A DNA stretch of 64,000 nt from Sporothrix humicola. Lineage: Eukaryota; Ascomycota; Sordariomycetes; Ophiostomatales; Ophiostomataceae. The DNA lies in the NCBI GenBank assembly GCA_021396245.1, contig WNYE01000046.1, positions 219,608 through 283,607 on the forward strand. Reading direction: 5' to 3'. The notes under the pieces are model-generated. The model worked only from the letters and a program-made list of their open reading frames with translations, was not told where the DNA came from and did no database searches. The first letter of the stretch is position 1. Each line of letters opens with the position of its first letter. This document shows, piece by piece, positions 54,732 to 64,000 of the stretch. Position numbers and translations under genes: made by a program.

Positions 54732-54745
54732 TCGGGCTGGTCCGA
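54732..54745. promoter_or_regulatory. TCGG-N6-CCGA site upstream of the NCS1 permease
   Basis: TCGGGCTGGTCCGA, same extended form as the site at 48450. About 490 bp before ATG 55236. Confidence 0.5.
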
Positions 54746-55235
54746 CGATGAGATATGAGGGTCGCTGTCAGATAGCGGATAGCGTGCTAAGGGCCAGCCC
54801 GACACGCTAATGACAGGGCACACTTACAGGCGGTATCTGGCATATCTTCAGCGACTGACCAATCATAGACCACGATTCAACGTCTTCTTATCGGGCAGGG
54901 AGTCCGGTTCTGGATGCCACAGAAAACATGGGCAGATTCAAAATCAAATGCCGGTGCGATACTCCTGTGATTATTTTGATATCCTCTTGCATATTTCCAG
55001 TCCATCGGAACGGTCCTCCGGAATCTCACCATGCGGTATCTCAAGGTGTATCACCAGTATCTCGACACTTGTATCTGATAAGTTCAGTCTTCATCCTGTC
55101 GATGCAACCTCGATCACAATGCAGACACACAGAAAGATATAAGATGACAATGTCTCTCGGAGAAAAATAAAAGATCGACAGACAACATCTCACAACAGAC
55201 AGCATCATCATCAACATCATCACTCCTCCGTCAAG

Positions 55236-57024
55236 ATGCACCTCCCTACTGTCAACATCCCCCGGTCGCGGGCCGAATGGAAGGCCGCCCTCAGCACCAG
55301 CGACGGCGACGGCAACAAGTCGTCGCAATGGATCAACAAAGATCTGGCTCCGACACCCGCCGAGTCGCGCACATGGTCCTGGATCTCGCTGACCAGCTAC
55401 TGGTGGGGCAATGCCTTCAACGCCAGCCAGTGGTCCAACGGCGCCAGTCTGGTCGCCGTCGGCCTAACCTGGTGGCAGGCACTGATTGCCTGTATGCTGG
55501 CCAACCTCATCTCTTCGTCGGTCGCCCTCGCCCTCGGCCGTCCCGGCGCCAAGTACCACATCGGCTACCCCGTGCTGGCGCGCAGCGTGTTCGGCATGTA
55601 CGGCCACCTCTGGTTTGTGTGGATCCGCGCTGTTGTGGCCATTATCTGGTTCGGCGTGCAGTCCTACTTTGGGTCGCAGCTGCTCAGCGTGATGCTGCGG
55701 TGCATTTTCGGCGGCTCGTGGTGGAAAATGGCGAACCACCTGCCGGCGAGCGCGGGCATCACGTCGCGCGACCTGCTGGCCTTTTTCCTGTTCTGGATGA
55801 TTGAGATGCCATTTTTGGCCGTGCATCCGCGCAAGATCAAGTTTTTGTTTGCTGTGAGTACCCCTGCCCACGATATTGACAATAGTTCATGCGCTCAACT
55901 CATGCTAATGCTACGCCAACGCCCAGGCCGAGTCCATCCTCTGCCCCCTCGCCTGTATCGGCGTCTTCGCCTGGTGTGTCCATTACGGCGGCGGCATCCA
56001 GATCGACAGCGTGTCGGCCGCGGTCCCCGTCACCGGCTCCGCCCTCGGCTGGGCCATGCTCAACGGCATCAACAGCTGTCTCGGTGTGACGTCTGCCCTG
56101 CTAGTCAACCAGCCCGACCTGACCCGGTACACGCGCCGCCCCAAGGATGCCGGCTGGCGCCAGGCATTTAGCATCTTTGCCAGCAAGACGCTCATCTTCT
56201 TCTTTGGCATCGGCGCCACCGCCGCCGTCCAGGCCAAGTTTGGCGAGGCCTACTGGAACCAGTGGGACCTGCTGAACGCCATCCTCGACAAGTTTTGGGG
56301 CCCCGCCGCACGCGCCGGCTGCTTCTTTGCGTCGGCCGGTTTTTCGCTGAGCGTGCTGGGCGTCAACATTGGCTGCAACGCCATTCCGTTTGGCGCCGAC
56401 GTCACGGGCCTGCTGCCGCGCGTGTTCAAGATTGTGCGGGGCCAGCTCTTCTGCGGTCTTGTGTCTTTAGCCATCGTCCCCTGGAAACTGCTGACCGACG
56501 GCGCCGGCTTCATCACGTTCCTGGGCAGCTACAACATTTTCATTGCCCCCATCTGCGGCATCGTCATCACCGACTACTACTTTGTCAAGCGCGGCAACAT
56601 CCATGTCCCGTCTCTCTTCAATCCGCAGTCGGGCTCGCTCTACTACTACGTCAAGGGCTGGAACTGGAAGGCCGTCGTCTGCTGGGTCTGTGCTGCCACC
56701 TTTGGCATCCCCGGCCTCGTCGGCTCGTACCACCCGACATGGGTCGGTGCCGCCGCAACACAAATCTACCAGATGGGCTGGATCATCACCTTCTTCTCGT
56801 CGGCCGCCTTTTACTACGCCGCCAACATGGCCTTGCCCGCCCAGGTCCAGCCGGACGGCTACTCCAACACGGTCGGCAGCAAGGCCTTTGAATCGTATGC
56901 TGCCACTGATGGATACCTTGATGGCGACGCACTGGTGGAGTTCCCTGTGGTTTTTGTGCACGATGGCATCGTTGGCTCTGGAGATAGCACTGCTTCGCAG
57001 GAGGCAGTTACTGAGAAGGTGTAA
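55236..57024 (+). CDS. NCS1-family nucleobase/hydantoin/allantoin permease, 2 exons, 571 aa
   Basis: Plasma-membrane symporter of nucleobases and related cyclic ureides. Exons 55236-55853 and 55927-57024; 73-nt intron (GTGAGT...GCCCAG), phase 0. Fur-type signatures: cytosolic helix with SRAEWKAAL, TM1 TSYWWGNAFNASQWSNGASL, TM3 region WFVWIRAVVAIIWFGVQSYFG, TM6-7 LGWAMLNGINSCLGVTSALLVNQPDLTRYTR, and TM8-9 GCNAIPFGADVTGLLPR. About 12 membrane segments. The Trp/Asn/Gln residues of TM1, TM3 and TM6 fit the Fur (uracil/allantoin/uridine) group better than the Fcy group. With the hydantoinase nearby, the natural substrate may be a hydantoin- or dihydropyrimidine-like ring. Complete. Confidence 0.92.
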
Positions 57025-57320
57025 AGATGTTATGTACTTTGCAATTATAGAATGGTGACATATTCTGTGAACTTGGGATAGTATGATAGATAGCAATACC
57101 AATTTATTGACCTCTAAAAACAATACGCTATGAATGCAAAACAAAAGAAACAGTCTATGGACGCTAGTAGATGTGAAGAATATCGGTCTGGGAAAGGATG
57201 TGGCTAGGCTGGAAAGGACAAATGAGATGCTTAGAAGGTGGAAGGGGTTAAGGTCATATCAAACGTTGTGAGCTGACAAGTTGAGCTGTCGGAAAGAAGA
57301 CTATTTAGTCCAAGTATCTT

Positions 57321-58184
57321 TTACTTCCGCTTCGAGTAGCAGCGCCACGACGACGGCATCTCCGTTTCGGGTCCGCGCATGATGCGCGCCGGGTGGACAA
57401 CGTTGTACAGCACAATGGCGATGAACATGGGCAGCGTGTCGAGGGCGTACTGGTAGGCCTCGTGGTTGGGTATCGTGCTCTTGAGGCCGCTCGAGTACTC
57501 GACAATGCGGAAGATGATGCGGATGATGATGAGGACCAAGACGGCGAACTGGGTGTAGAGTAAAGTCAAGGCCGGGCGGACGGTCTGAGGAAACTGCACA
57601 GCTTCACGGCGCATAATGGTCCACAGCTTGACGGCAAAGGTCAGGCAGATCAAGATAAACAACAGCTGCACGCCCACGCCGCCCATGTACACATGCAGCG
57701 ACCGCAGCACCTGGCTCGTCGGGATGTCGTTGGCCGTCGCCGTCGCGGCACCATAAACTTGAATGATAAACGCGACAATGTCCAGCACGACAAACACCAT
57801 GCCAAATTTGCTGGCCGGCAGCCCCCACACCTTGTGGTCCGGCGTGTAGTTGTAGACCAAGCGGCCAAAGACCATGTACGCAAACGCGTTTGTCCACAGC
57901 GGCGCCACCAAAATGAGGACGAACCAGGCGGCGTAGTTGCCAAAGCTGGCGGGGGTCTGGATGCTGATTGTGCGAAAGACGTACGTCAACAGCTGCCACA
58001 GCACCGACATGACAATGACCCAGCAGTAGTTCCAAAACTTCTTGTAGTGGATGGCCTGGAAGAGGTGCGCAACGAAAACGATGGCGAACAGGACCAGAAA
58101 GAAGATGCTGGCGCCCATGTTGGGGCAAAACGACCACATCGTGTCGGGCGTGGTCAACGCCTTGCAGTATTGCGTGGAAGACAT
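57321..58184 (-). CDS. RTA1-like 7TM protein, 287 aa
   Basis: Seven-helix membrane protein of the fungal RTA1/RTM1/RSB1 group, whose members confer resistance to toxic lipids or compounds such as 7-aminocholesterol and sphingoid bases. Helices include MGASIFFLVLFAIVFVAHLF, the family region APLWTNAFAYMVFGRLV, KFGMVFVVLDIVAFIIQVYG, and TLLYTQFAVLVLIIIRIIFRIVEYSSG with the conserved R-xx-R-x-x-E; the last helix is DTLPMFIAIVLYNVVHPARI. ATG 58184 starts just before the family N-terminus; the upstream in-frame codon is TTG. Single exon, convergent with the NCS1 permease. Position at the cluster edge suggests efflux or stress tolerance, but membership is uncertain. Confidence 0.9.
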   Translation of the reverse strand: MSSTQYCKALTTPDTMWSFCPNMGASIFFLVLFAIVFVAHLFQAIHYKKFWNYCWVIVMSVLWQLLTYVFRTISIQTPASFGNYAAWFVLILVAPLWTNAFAYMVFGRLVYNYTPDHKVWGLPASKFGMVFVVLDIVAFIIQVYGAATATANDIPTSQVLRSLHVYMGGVGVQLLFILICLTFAVKLWTIMRREAVQFPQTVRPALTLLYTQFAVLVLIIIRIIFRIVEYSSGLKSTIPNHEAYQYALDTLPMFIAIVLYNVVHPARIMRGPETEMPSSWRCYSKRK

Positions 58185-59789
58185 TGTAGTGGTGGTGATG
58201 TTGAGCGTATGTCGTAAAAGGAAGATGGAAGGCAAGTCGTGATGTGGTGTGATGTTGTCGAATGTAAATGAATATATGTCAAAGGCAAAAGTCGACCTTG
58301 AAAATAAACAAAGAAGCGTGCTGCTGGACGTCTTGAAAGTCTTGGTCTAATAAACAAAGAAAAGAGTGCTGAAGACTTGATCTACGGAAGCTACGGAGAG
58401 TGACGACAACTATGGAGACAGACACGTCTGTTTATGTATCAAATTTGCTTTTCCCAAAGACTGCCCGGTGAAGCTTAAAATTGGCGTCATGGACCCTACG
58501 AAGGGACCATACGAGCAGATGCACAAGTATGGAAATTGTACTTTGTACTACTGTGTATGTGGCACATATTTTTAGAGAGGCGGTGCTTTCGGGCGAGTCC
58601 GTCTTCTTATGGCCGACGTATGGGTCGTCCTTTGTCATCATGCCATACGAGCTGGAGGAGCGAGTTGAAGCAGAAAAGGACGAAACGGAAACAGGAGGAG
58701 AACGGAATGGCACATGTTGGTTTGTGACAAGTAATGGTCAGAATGAAGATAAAAATGGTTTGATTTGAAGAATAATTTTAGTTAAAAAAAAAGTATACTC
58801 TGTACGCCAAAAATCTGTAAAAATAGACCAGGCAGCAGGGGAACATCGAGTAAAAAAAGTACAAATAAGACGGATGCCCGACTTCCTTTTTCTCAAGGAT
58901 TTTGGTAGGAGGATGAGTAGACGTCGGGATGTTGTTCGTCGTCTGTCGTTGGCATCGTCTCGCACCAGGCACCGATGGAGCTCCCCATAAATAAGCTCAA
59001 AGGAGTGGGGCGCATATAAAGTGGACCTAAAGACTGAACGACGGAATTGGCAGTTACTATTGGCCTGCTCGTATGGGCATGTGGGGTCCTTTGGGTGGAA
59101 GCCCCACCAAATCCTACCGTAAATCCCCAGCGCACACGAACGCTCACGCAATCGCTGGAGAACGGGAATTGTCCACTGTACCGTCACTGTAACTCTGCGT
59201 AAGGCCCTGTATTTTTGGAACATCGCCCACCAACACAAGGCCCGCGCAGGCGGTTCGGCCGTTGTGATACTCTCCAAATCTCGCTTTCGCTTTGCCGCCG
59301 CTGTGCCGCTTCCCACTGCTCGGACTCCACTCATTCCTTTGTCTGTCAGCCTTTCAGCCCTCCAGATCGGCCTCGTCTTACCCACTCGCCTCGCCCAATT
59401 CCTCCGACTGCAGGAGCTGCAGGAAAGGCCAAGCTCTCATATAAAGAAAAGAAAGCAACCAAACACTGAACTCTCCGATCTAGAATCTAAAACCTCGTGG
59501 TCGTGCTCGTATGGGCATCTCTTCTTTCCTTTCATTCTCTTCCCAATTTGCCCCAATTGTCTTGTCTTGCCTTGCGTCTCATCTCTCCGTCCTTTTTTCA
59601 CCTTTCCCCTCTTCAGCCACTTGAAACGTCCATACGAGGACCACTACCAAACGCGGCTGTCAGCCACTCCCGACTGCCCACAAAAGACAATCGGACAATC
59701 ACCACTTTCGCCTGCCACGTTGCCTCCACGTTGTCCGTACGAGCACCACCTATTTTCTCTTTCAGACAGTCATCCCTTTACAAGCGACC
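58185..59789. other. intergenic region
   Basis: 1.6 kb with no supported gene. The part from about 59,280 to 59,789 is pyrimidine-rich and is probably the leader of the following regulator. Confidence 0.5.
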
Positions 59790-62157
59790 ATGACTCGTGT
59801 CAAGCCCGGCGAGCGCAAACGGGCCAAGGCGCCCAAGGTGCGGACTGGCTGTCGAACCTGCAAGTGAGTAAATCTCCGAGAGCAGCGCATTCTGGCTGTA
59901 TTTCAAGTCTTGGCTCTATCCTTTCTCCTCTTTCTACACTGGCCCACCCCGAGCTGCCAACACTAACACAACACCAACAGATGTATGTGAAACTTGGTTG
60001 TGCCCTGTGGACTGAATTAAGACATTGGCCTGTTGGCGCAGAATAGCTGTCTTCAATGTTTCGTCCCGTTTCCCTTCTCTTTCCGTCCCGTCTTCCGCGT
60101 CTCCACTGTACTGCTCTGTCCACGTTGTGCATTACGGAGTACAGATAAATGCTGTGCATTTGTGTAGAGAGAGTACGATCCCGGGGCGGTGCATAATAGT
60201 CTTGACCCCGATCTTGCATATTACTTGAATTCACAGACTTATCATACTAACACCCCCAGTACGAAAGGTCAAGTGTGACGAAACACGGCCAGCCTGTCTT
60301 CGATGTAAGTTGATGTTGCACTTATTGATTGTTATGTCTGTTGTTCCGCCTTCCTGTACCCCAATCATATTACACCCATGTCCATCGTTTGGACATGGCC
60401 TGTGCTGTCCTTACGACATGACGATCTGCTTATCACCTGTCATTTATATCTGACATAAGCTCCTCCCGTCTTCGTCTTCCCACTTCTGGCCCGTGCTCTT
60501 TTGTTCCTATTCTTGTTCTCTTCTAACACTGGCAGGTAAATCCACTGGCCGTGTCTGTGACGGCTTTGATCCATTAATCAATGGAACAAACACCAACACC
60601 AGCAATGGCCGCTCTGTCGCCCTCACGCACCGGCCATCGGCATCCGGCCGCATGGCCATGTCGGCGGCTGCCTCGATGAGCGAATCTCTATCAATACACC
60701 GCATTTCACCCTCGTCGTATGGTGACCCCTTGGAGGCACGATCTCTCCTCTACTTTACCGAACGCACGATTGGCCAGTTCCAGGCCTTCTTTCCCGACGA
60801 CTTTTGGAACAGCCACGTGCTGCAGTTTGCCCTGTCTCAGGACTGCATCCGGCATGCGCTTGTCTCTCTATCGGCGCACCACGAACGGTACTCGCGTACG
60901 AAAGTGGGCAGCGTACCGGCGATCAGCAGCACGGCAGTCAGTCCATCCACGGATTCGGATCGAGCGTTTGCCCTCCGCCAACACAACCTGGCCATCCAGT
61001 CGTTGCTCAAATGCGGCGACCCGTCCAAGTCGCTGCATGTCCACCTCGTGTCGTGTCTCATCTTTATTTGTATTGAAGCCCTCCAGGGCGAGCTGCGGTC
61101 GGCCATCAGTCTGTTTAAGCATGGCCTGTCCATGATCGAGGAGCTGAACCGGCGGACGGGCATTCTGGGCGAGACCATTGCCCAGGCACAGGCACAGGCA
61201 AAAGGCACGTCAACAGGCACGTCGACCAGTTCGACGTCAACCTCCTCCTCCTCCTCAACATCCTCTTCAACGTCCACACCCTCCCCATCTCCCTCACCCA
61301 CTACTCCTTCCTTCTCCGACGGCATCGTCAACGCCGTCGTCGCCTTCTTGAACCGCTTCGCCGTCCAGGTCGCCCTGCTGGCCGGCGACATCGACCCCGA
61401 GCTCAGCATCGGCGTCATGGCCGGCGCCAGCAGCAAGCCCACCCTGTCGCCGGACACGCGGTTTCACTCACTCCTAGAGGCACGCGAAAGCATCCTCAAC
61501 CTGGCCATCCACATCTTGTCAGGCGCGCCGAGCCGCCTCTTTGGCGAGGGCTTTTTAGAGTCTGGGGTAGTCATGCTCGGCTGGTGGACCGCCGCGTTTG
61601 ACCGCATGGTCGCCGAGCGGGGCTCGTCTTTGTCCAAAAGAGGCATCGCCCTGCTGGAACTGCACAAACGGTACTTGGCCGCCCACCTCAAGTTGCCCAA
61701 CCCGAGCAACAGTGATGAGCGCTGGGACAACCATGTCGAAGAGTTCCAGACGCTCGTGTCGTGGGCCGAGCGGGCTTTGGAGCCGGACGTGCCGGCCGTC
61801 GGCACCACTCCTCCCAAGAGCGGACTGCCCACCTTCCACATGGACTTGGGCGTTATCCCGGTCATGTTCTCGACTGTCTTGCGTTGTAGGGACCCCGGTG
61901 TCCGTCATCGAGCTTTGGCAGTCCTCCGTAACCACCGCCTCCAGGAAGGCATCTGGGATTCTTCGTTGACCCTCCGCGCAGCCGAGCGTATCGTCATGCT
62001 CGAAGAGAGCAGCGTGGCTGCCACCGTCGCAGCCGGCGCCCGCAAAAAGCCCCAGCGCGTCAAGAGCGTCATGGTGCACATGGATCCTAACGAGAAGGTG
62101 GCCACTCTGCAGTACGGCCTGGAGGACCACGTGTTTGAGGAGACGCTGGACTGGTAG
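59790..62157 (+). CDS. Zn2Cys6 transcription factor, 4 exons including a predicted 2-nt micro-exon, 580 aa
   Basis: Exons 59790-59863, 59981-59982, 60260-60304 and 60536-62157 (1743 nt, 581 codons). Spliced zinc cluster: TGCRTCKLRKVKCDETRPAC then LRCKSTGRVC, a perfect CX2CX6CX6CX2CX6C. Exon 1 ends TGC AA and exon 3 starts TA CGA; two extra nucleotides are needed to keep both frame and the CX6C spacing. AT at 59981-59982 is preceded by a CTAAC branch site and CAACAG, and followed by the donor GTATGT. The rest is the fungal-specific domain (LLYFTERTIGQFQAFFPDDFW, LVSLSAHHERYS, CLIFICIEALQGELRSAISL) interrupted by a Ser/Thr tract at about residues 235-270. Targets unknown. Confidence 0.82.
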
Positions 62158-62342
62158 GCGAGCGTGTGAGGATTAATTCATGAGCGGCATGGTGGACATT
62201 AGCCGCGCTTGTATAATATTGTTGTTAGCCATCTTTTCATTAATGACTTATGTTGCACGCAAAGCTGTTGTTGATTTTGACTAAACAAACAAAGATACAC
62301 GGTTGGCTAACAGCGTGCACCGAGACCGAGATGCAAACAAGA

Positions 62343-63996
62343 TCATAACACCCCTTTGTCTCCCAACAATTCCAGGACTCTCTTCCGCTCTGACCGGTCT
62401 GCGTCACCCATTCGGTAGTACTTTGCAATGTCCAGTGCCGTCTGGCCCCATTTGTTTTTTATTGTGACATCAGCACCGTGAGCGACGAGGTATGGAATGG
62501 CCTGAGAAGTGCCCCACCAGTGGTAGTTGCGCGCCAGGACGTGGAGGGCTGTCTCTCGGCCAGGCAACGGCTCTGGCTCTTCACCACCCGGGTATCCTCC
62601 TGGAGGTGGGTTCACTGGGTGAGATACGAGACGCTGGTCGACGGTCATTGTCTGGGCGTTGACATTGACACAGCAAACCTCCACCAAAAACCGGACGACG
62701 TCCATGTTGGGCAGTTGTCGACTGCAAGCGAGGTACAGCAGCGGCTCGTCCCATGACGTGCCGACGAGCTCGGCCTCGCGGAAGAGCGTGGCTGGCGGGA
62801 CCATGGCCACAGCCCTCGCATGTGCCGCTGCCAGAACATTAGCGTGGCCAAGCCTAACAAGAGCACGAATGCCGTTGGAGGGCCAGTTCTGGTAGACGGT
62901 GTTGTTGCCGTGCAGCTCGTCCAGTGTCGGCCCAAACTCTGACATGGACGCGGGATCGAAGCAACAGTTGCTCAACAGACGTGAACTGCCGTTTCCGAAG
63001 GAGACGCTGTACGATCCGCTCGCCGTCGCCAAAGCTGGGGTATCGTATGGGACGCAGGCCGGCAACGTTTTCCTTCTTTTCCAACGCTAGTATATCGTCA
63101 TCCGTTACGATGGGGTCAGTGGCCTCCGTCGCCTGCTGACCCGGATGAATATTTCGTCGTAGGTCCAATGCAAATTCTCGAAAACAGTCGAGGGTGTAGG
63201 TGTGAAAACAGATATCGGGTGTGGGCGATGGGGACGGCTCCAGTTTTGGCGCTGGCTTGTCTTCCAACTTCTTGATGACGGCCTGGAGTGACTGAAGAAG
63301 GAAGCCTGCTGCCTTGGCTTTACTGCCAACAGGTTGGCTGGCCTGATGAGCCTCGTAAAGCATCTGCAGGATCGGCCGGAGCCGGGTGTTGTCTTGGTCG
63401 GTACGCACCGTCCCGTTAAAATTGACCATGACTTCCACGTTGACGGCCGTCCGGCTGATCGTGCCAGCCTTTCCGCCGTCAGCAGCATCAATAGTGTCAT
63501 CCTCATCCTCACTAACGTCAGACTCATCTTGGCCAGGTTCACGACACTCGTCCATCCAGCGATCCAGCACCAAACGGCCGGCCTTGACCCAGGGCCGAAG
63601 GGAGTCAAGACGGTCTACGCCGCCAACGACATCGTCTTGCCAGTTGTCCTTCATGCCCCACAGCACCCTGGAGTCGACATCATACGGCGTTGGGGGATGA
63701 TAGTCCTTCCACAGGGGCTGTTCCTCGGCAAATTCAGAGCATGCCTCAAGCAATGAAGGGAGGGAATGGTCGTCCACTTGGCGGAGGCCAGAATCGTCAC
63801 CGCCTTGTAGGAGTAGGGAAACAGTTTCCGGGCGACGTGAACGGCACGCATGGTGTAAAGGCAGCCAGCCAACCTCGTCCCTTGCACCAAGGGCGGCTGC
63901 AAGACCCGGCAATCCGTTATTGCCCCGGATCCTATCGATGAGAAGACCAGAGACGTTGCTCTGGCGGGCTCGGGCGGCAAGGTGCAGCGGTGTCAT
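62343..63996 (-). pseudogene. ankyrin-repeat protein gene, 5' end beyond window, frameshifted near 62960
   Basis: The 5' part enters from the right edge in one frame (TPLHLAARARQSNVSGLLID, GWLPLHHACRSRRPETVSLL, an acidic linker, then RIVQRLLRKRQFTSVEQLLL). Beyond about 62,975-62,955 the protein continues in another frame (FDPASMSEFGPTLDELHGN, VRLGHANVLAAAHARAVA, RETALHVLARNYHWWGT, GADVTIKNKWGQTALDIAK) to a stop at 62343. No intron fits the short junction, so a one- or two-base indel is the simplest reading. Ankyrin units lie on both sides of a divergent middle. It is not obviously a copy of the two ankyrin genes at 32-44 kb. Function unknown; truncation or sequence error cannot be separated here. 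Confidence 0.75.
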
Positions 63997-64000
63997 GCCT

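Larger units (their letters stand above)
54087..55235. promoter_or_regulatory. intergenic region upstream of the NCS1 permease
   Basis: 1.15 kb. Contains TCGG-N6-CCGA at 54732-54745, a (AAAAATC)n tandem at 54585-54617, and a cluster of CGG/CCG triplets at 55006-55020 (CGGAACGGTCCTCCG). Several short ORFs, none convincing. Confidence 0.55.

Noticed and set aside
55006..55020. CGG-N9-CCG / CGG-N4-CCG triplets before the NCS1 gene counted as the same operator
   Set aside because: Spacing differs from N6 in the other three sites; noted only as a weak extra cluster of triplets.
59864..60259. Single long intron from exon 1 to exon 3 of the last Zn2Cys6 gene
   Set aside because: Gives AAT ACG AAA GGT..., a frameshift to an early TGA, and destroys the CX6C spacing of the zinc cluster.
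1..64000. CRISPR arrays, bacterial operons or prophage
   Set aside because: Sequence is fungal nuclear DNA with spliceosomal introns; no regularly spaced direct repeats with unique spacers were seen.

Overview
The window looks like GC-rich nuclear DNA of a filamentous ascomycete (Pezizomycotina, probably Sordariomycetes). Its genes carry short introns of about 50-75 nt with GTAAGT/GTATGT donors and CTAAC/CTAAT branch points. The gene content is also typical: several Zn2Cys6 regulators, a PTH11/rhodopsin-like 7TM protein, RTA1, an MCT-type MFS carrier, and a patatin/NB-ARC/TPR NLR. Splice sites were placed by hand from reading frame and consensus. All family names come from motif recognition, without database searches.

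Layout. 0-14 kb: housekeeping and cell-surface genes. These are formyltetrahydrofolate deformylase, a multi-pass LDS/RRT8-like protein, a Ser/Thr-rich secreted protein with two introns, a 3.6 kb gene-free stretch leading into an MCT-type MFS transporter, and a DUF7136-like GPI-type protein. 14-18.6 kb: a decaying patch. It holds an APH-fold kinase gene broken by one TGA, a second mutated fragment of that gene's 3' end, a mitochondrial-type tRNA-Gly (probable NUMT), two copies of a small charged motif, and a small two-exon ORF. A normal nuclear tRNA-Ala(AGC) follows. 20-32.2 kb: a possible small metabolic or secretory neighbourhood with a 7TM protein, a DUF8021-like secreted protein, a P450, a C2H2+Zn2Cys6 factor, a type-B carboxylesterase and a Zn2Cys6 factor. 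No PKS, NRPS or terpene synthase backbone is visible.

32.2-44 kb: an allorecognition/immunity-like island. A 5.4-kb, 7-exon patatin/NB-ARC/TPR gene with a C-terminal Cys motif and membrane helix lies between two paralogous ankyrin-repeat genes. The left ankyrin copy has an in-frame TGA, and an inverted third fragment lies beside the right copy. The NLR is itself degenerate: the patatin nucleophile is Gly and a TAG interrupts the nucleotide-binding region.

44-58 kb: the most interesting functional block. It holds a Zn alcohol dehydrogenase, a Zn2Cys6 regulator, an Asp/Glu-racemase-fold enzyme with an arylmalonate-decarboxylase-like active site, a dihydropyrimidinase/hydantoinase, an APH-fold kinase-like protein, a small disordered protein, an NCS1 nucleobase/hydantoin permease and an RTA1-type membrane protein. 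CGG-N6-CCG sites lie in three of its intergenic regions, two of them fitting TCGG-N6-CCGA. This suggests a catabolic cluster for a cyclic ureide (hydantoin- or pyrimidine-like) under its own Zn2Cys6 regulator. 59.8-64 kb: a Zn2Cys6 factor whose zinc cluster can only be read through if a 2-nt micro-exon is used, and a frameshifted ankyrin gene running off the right edge.
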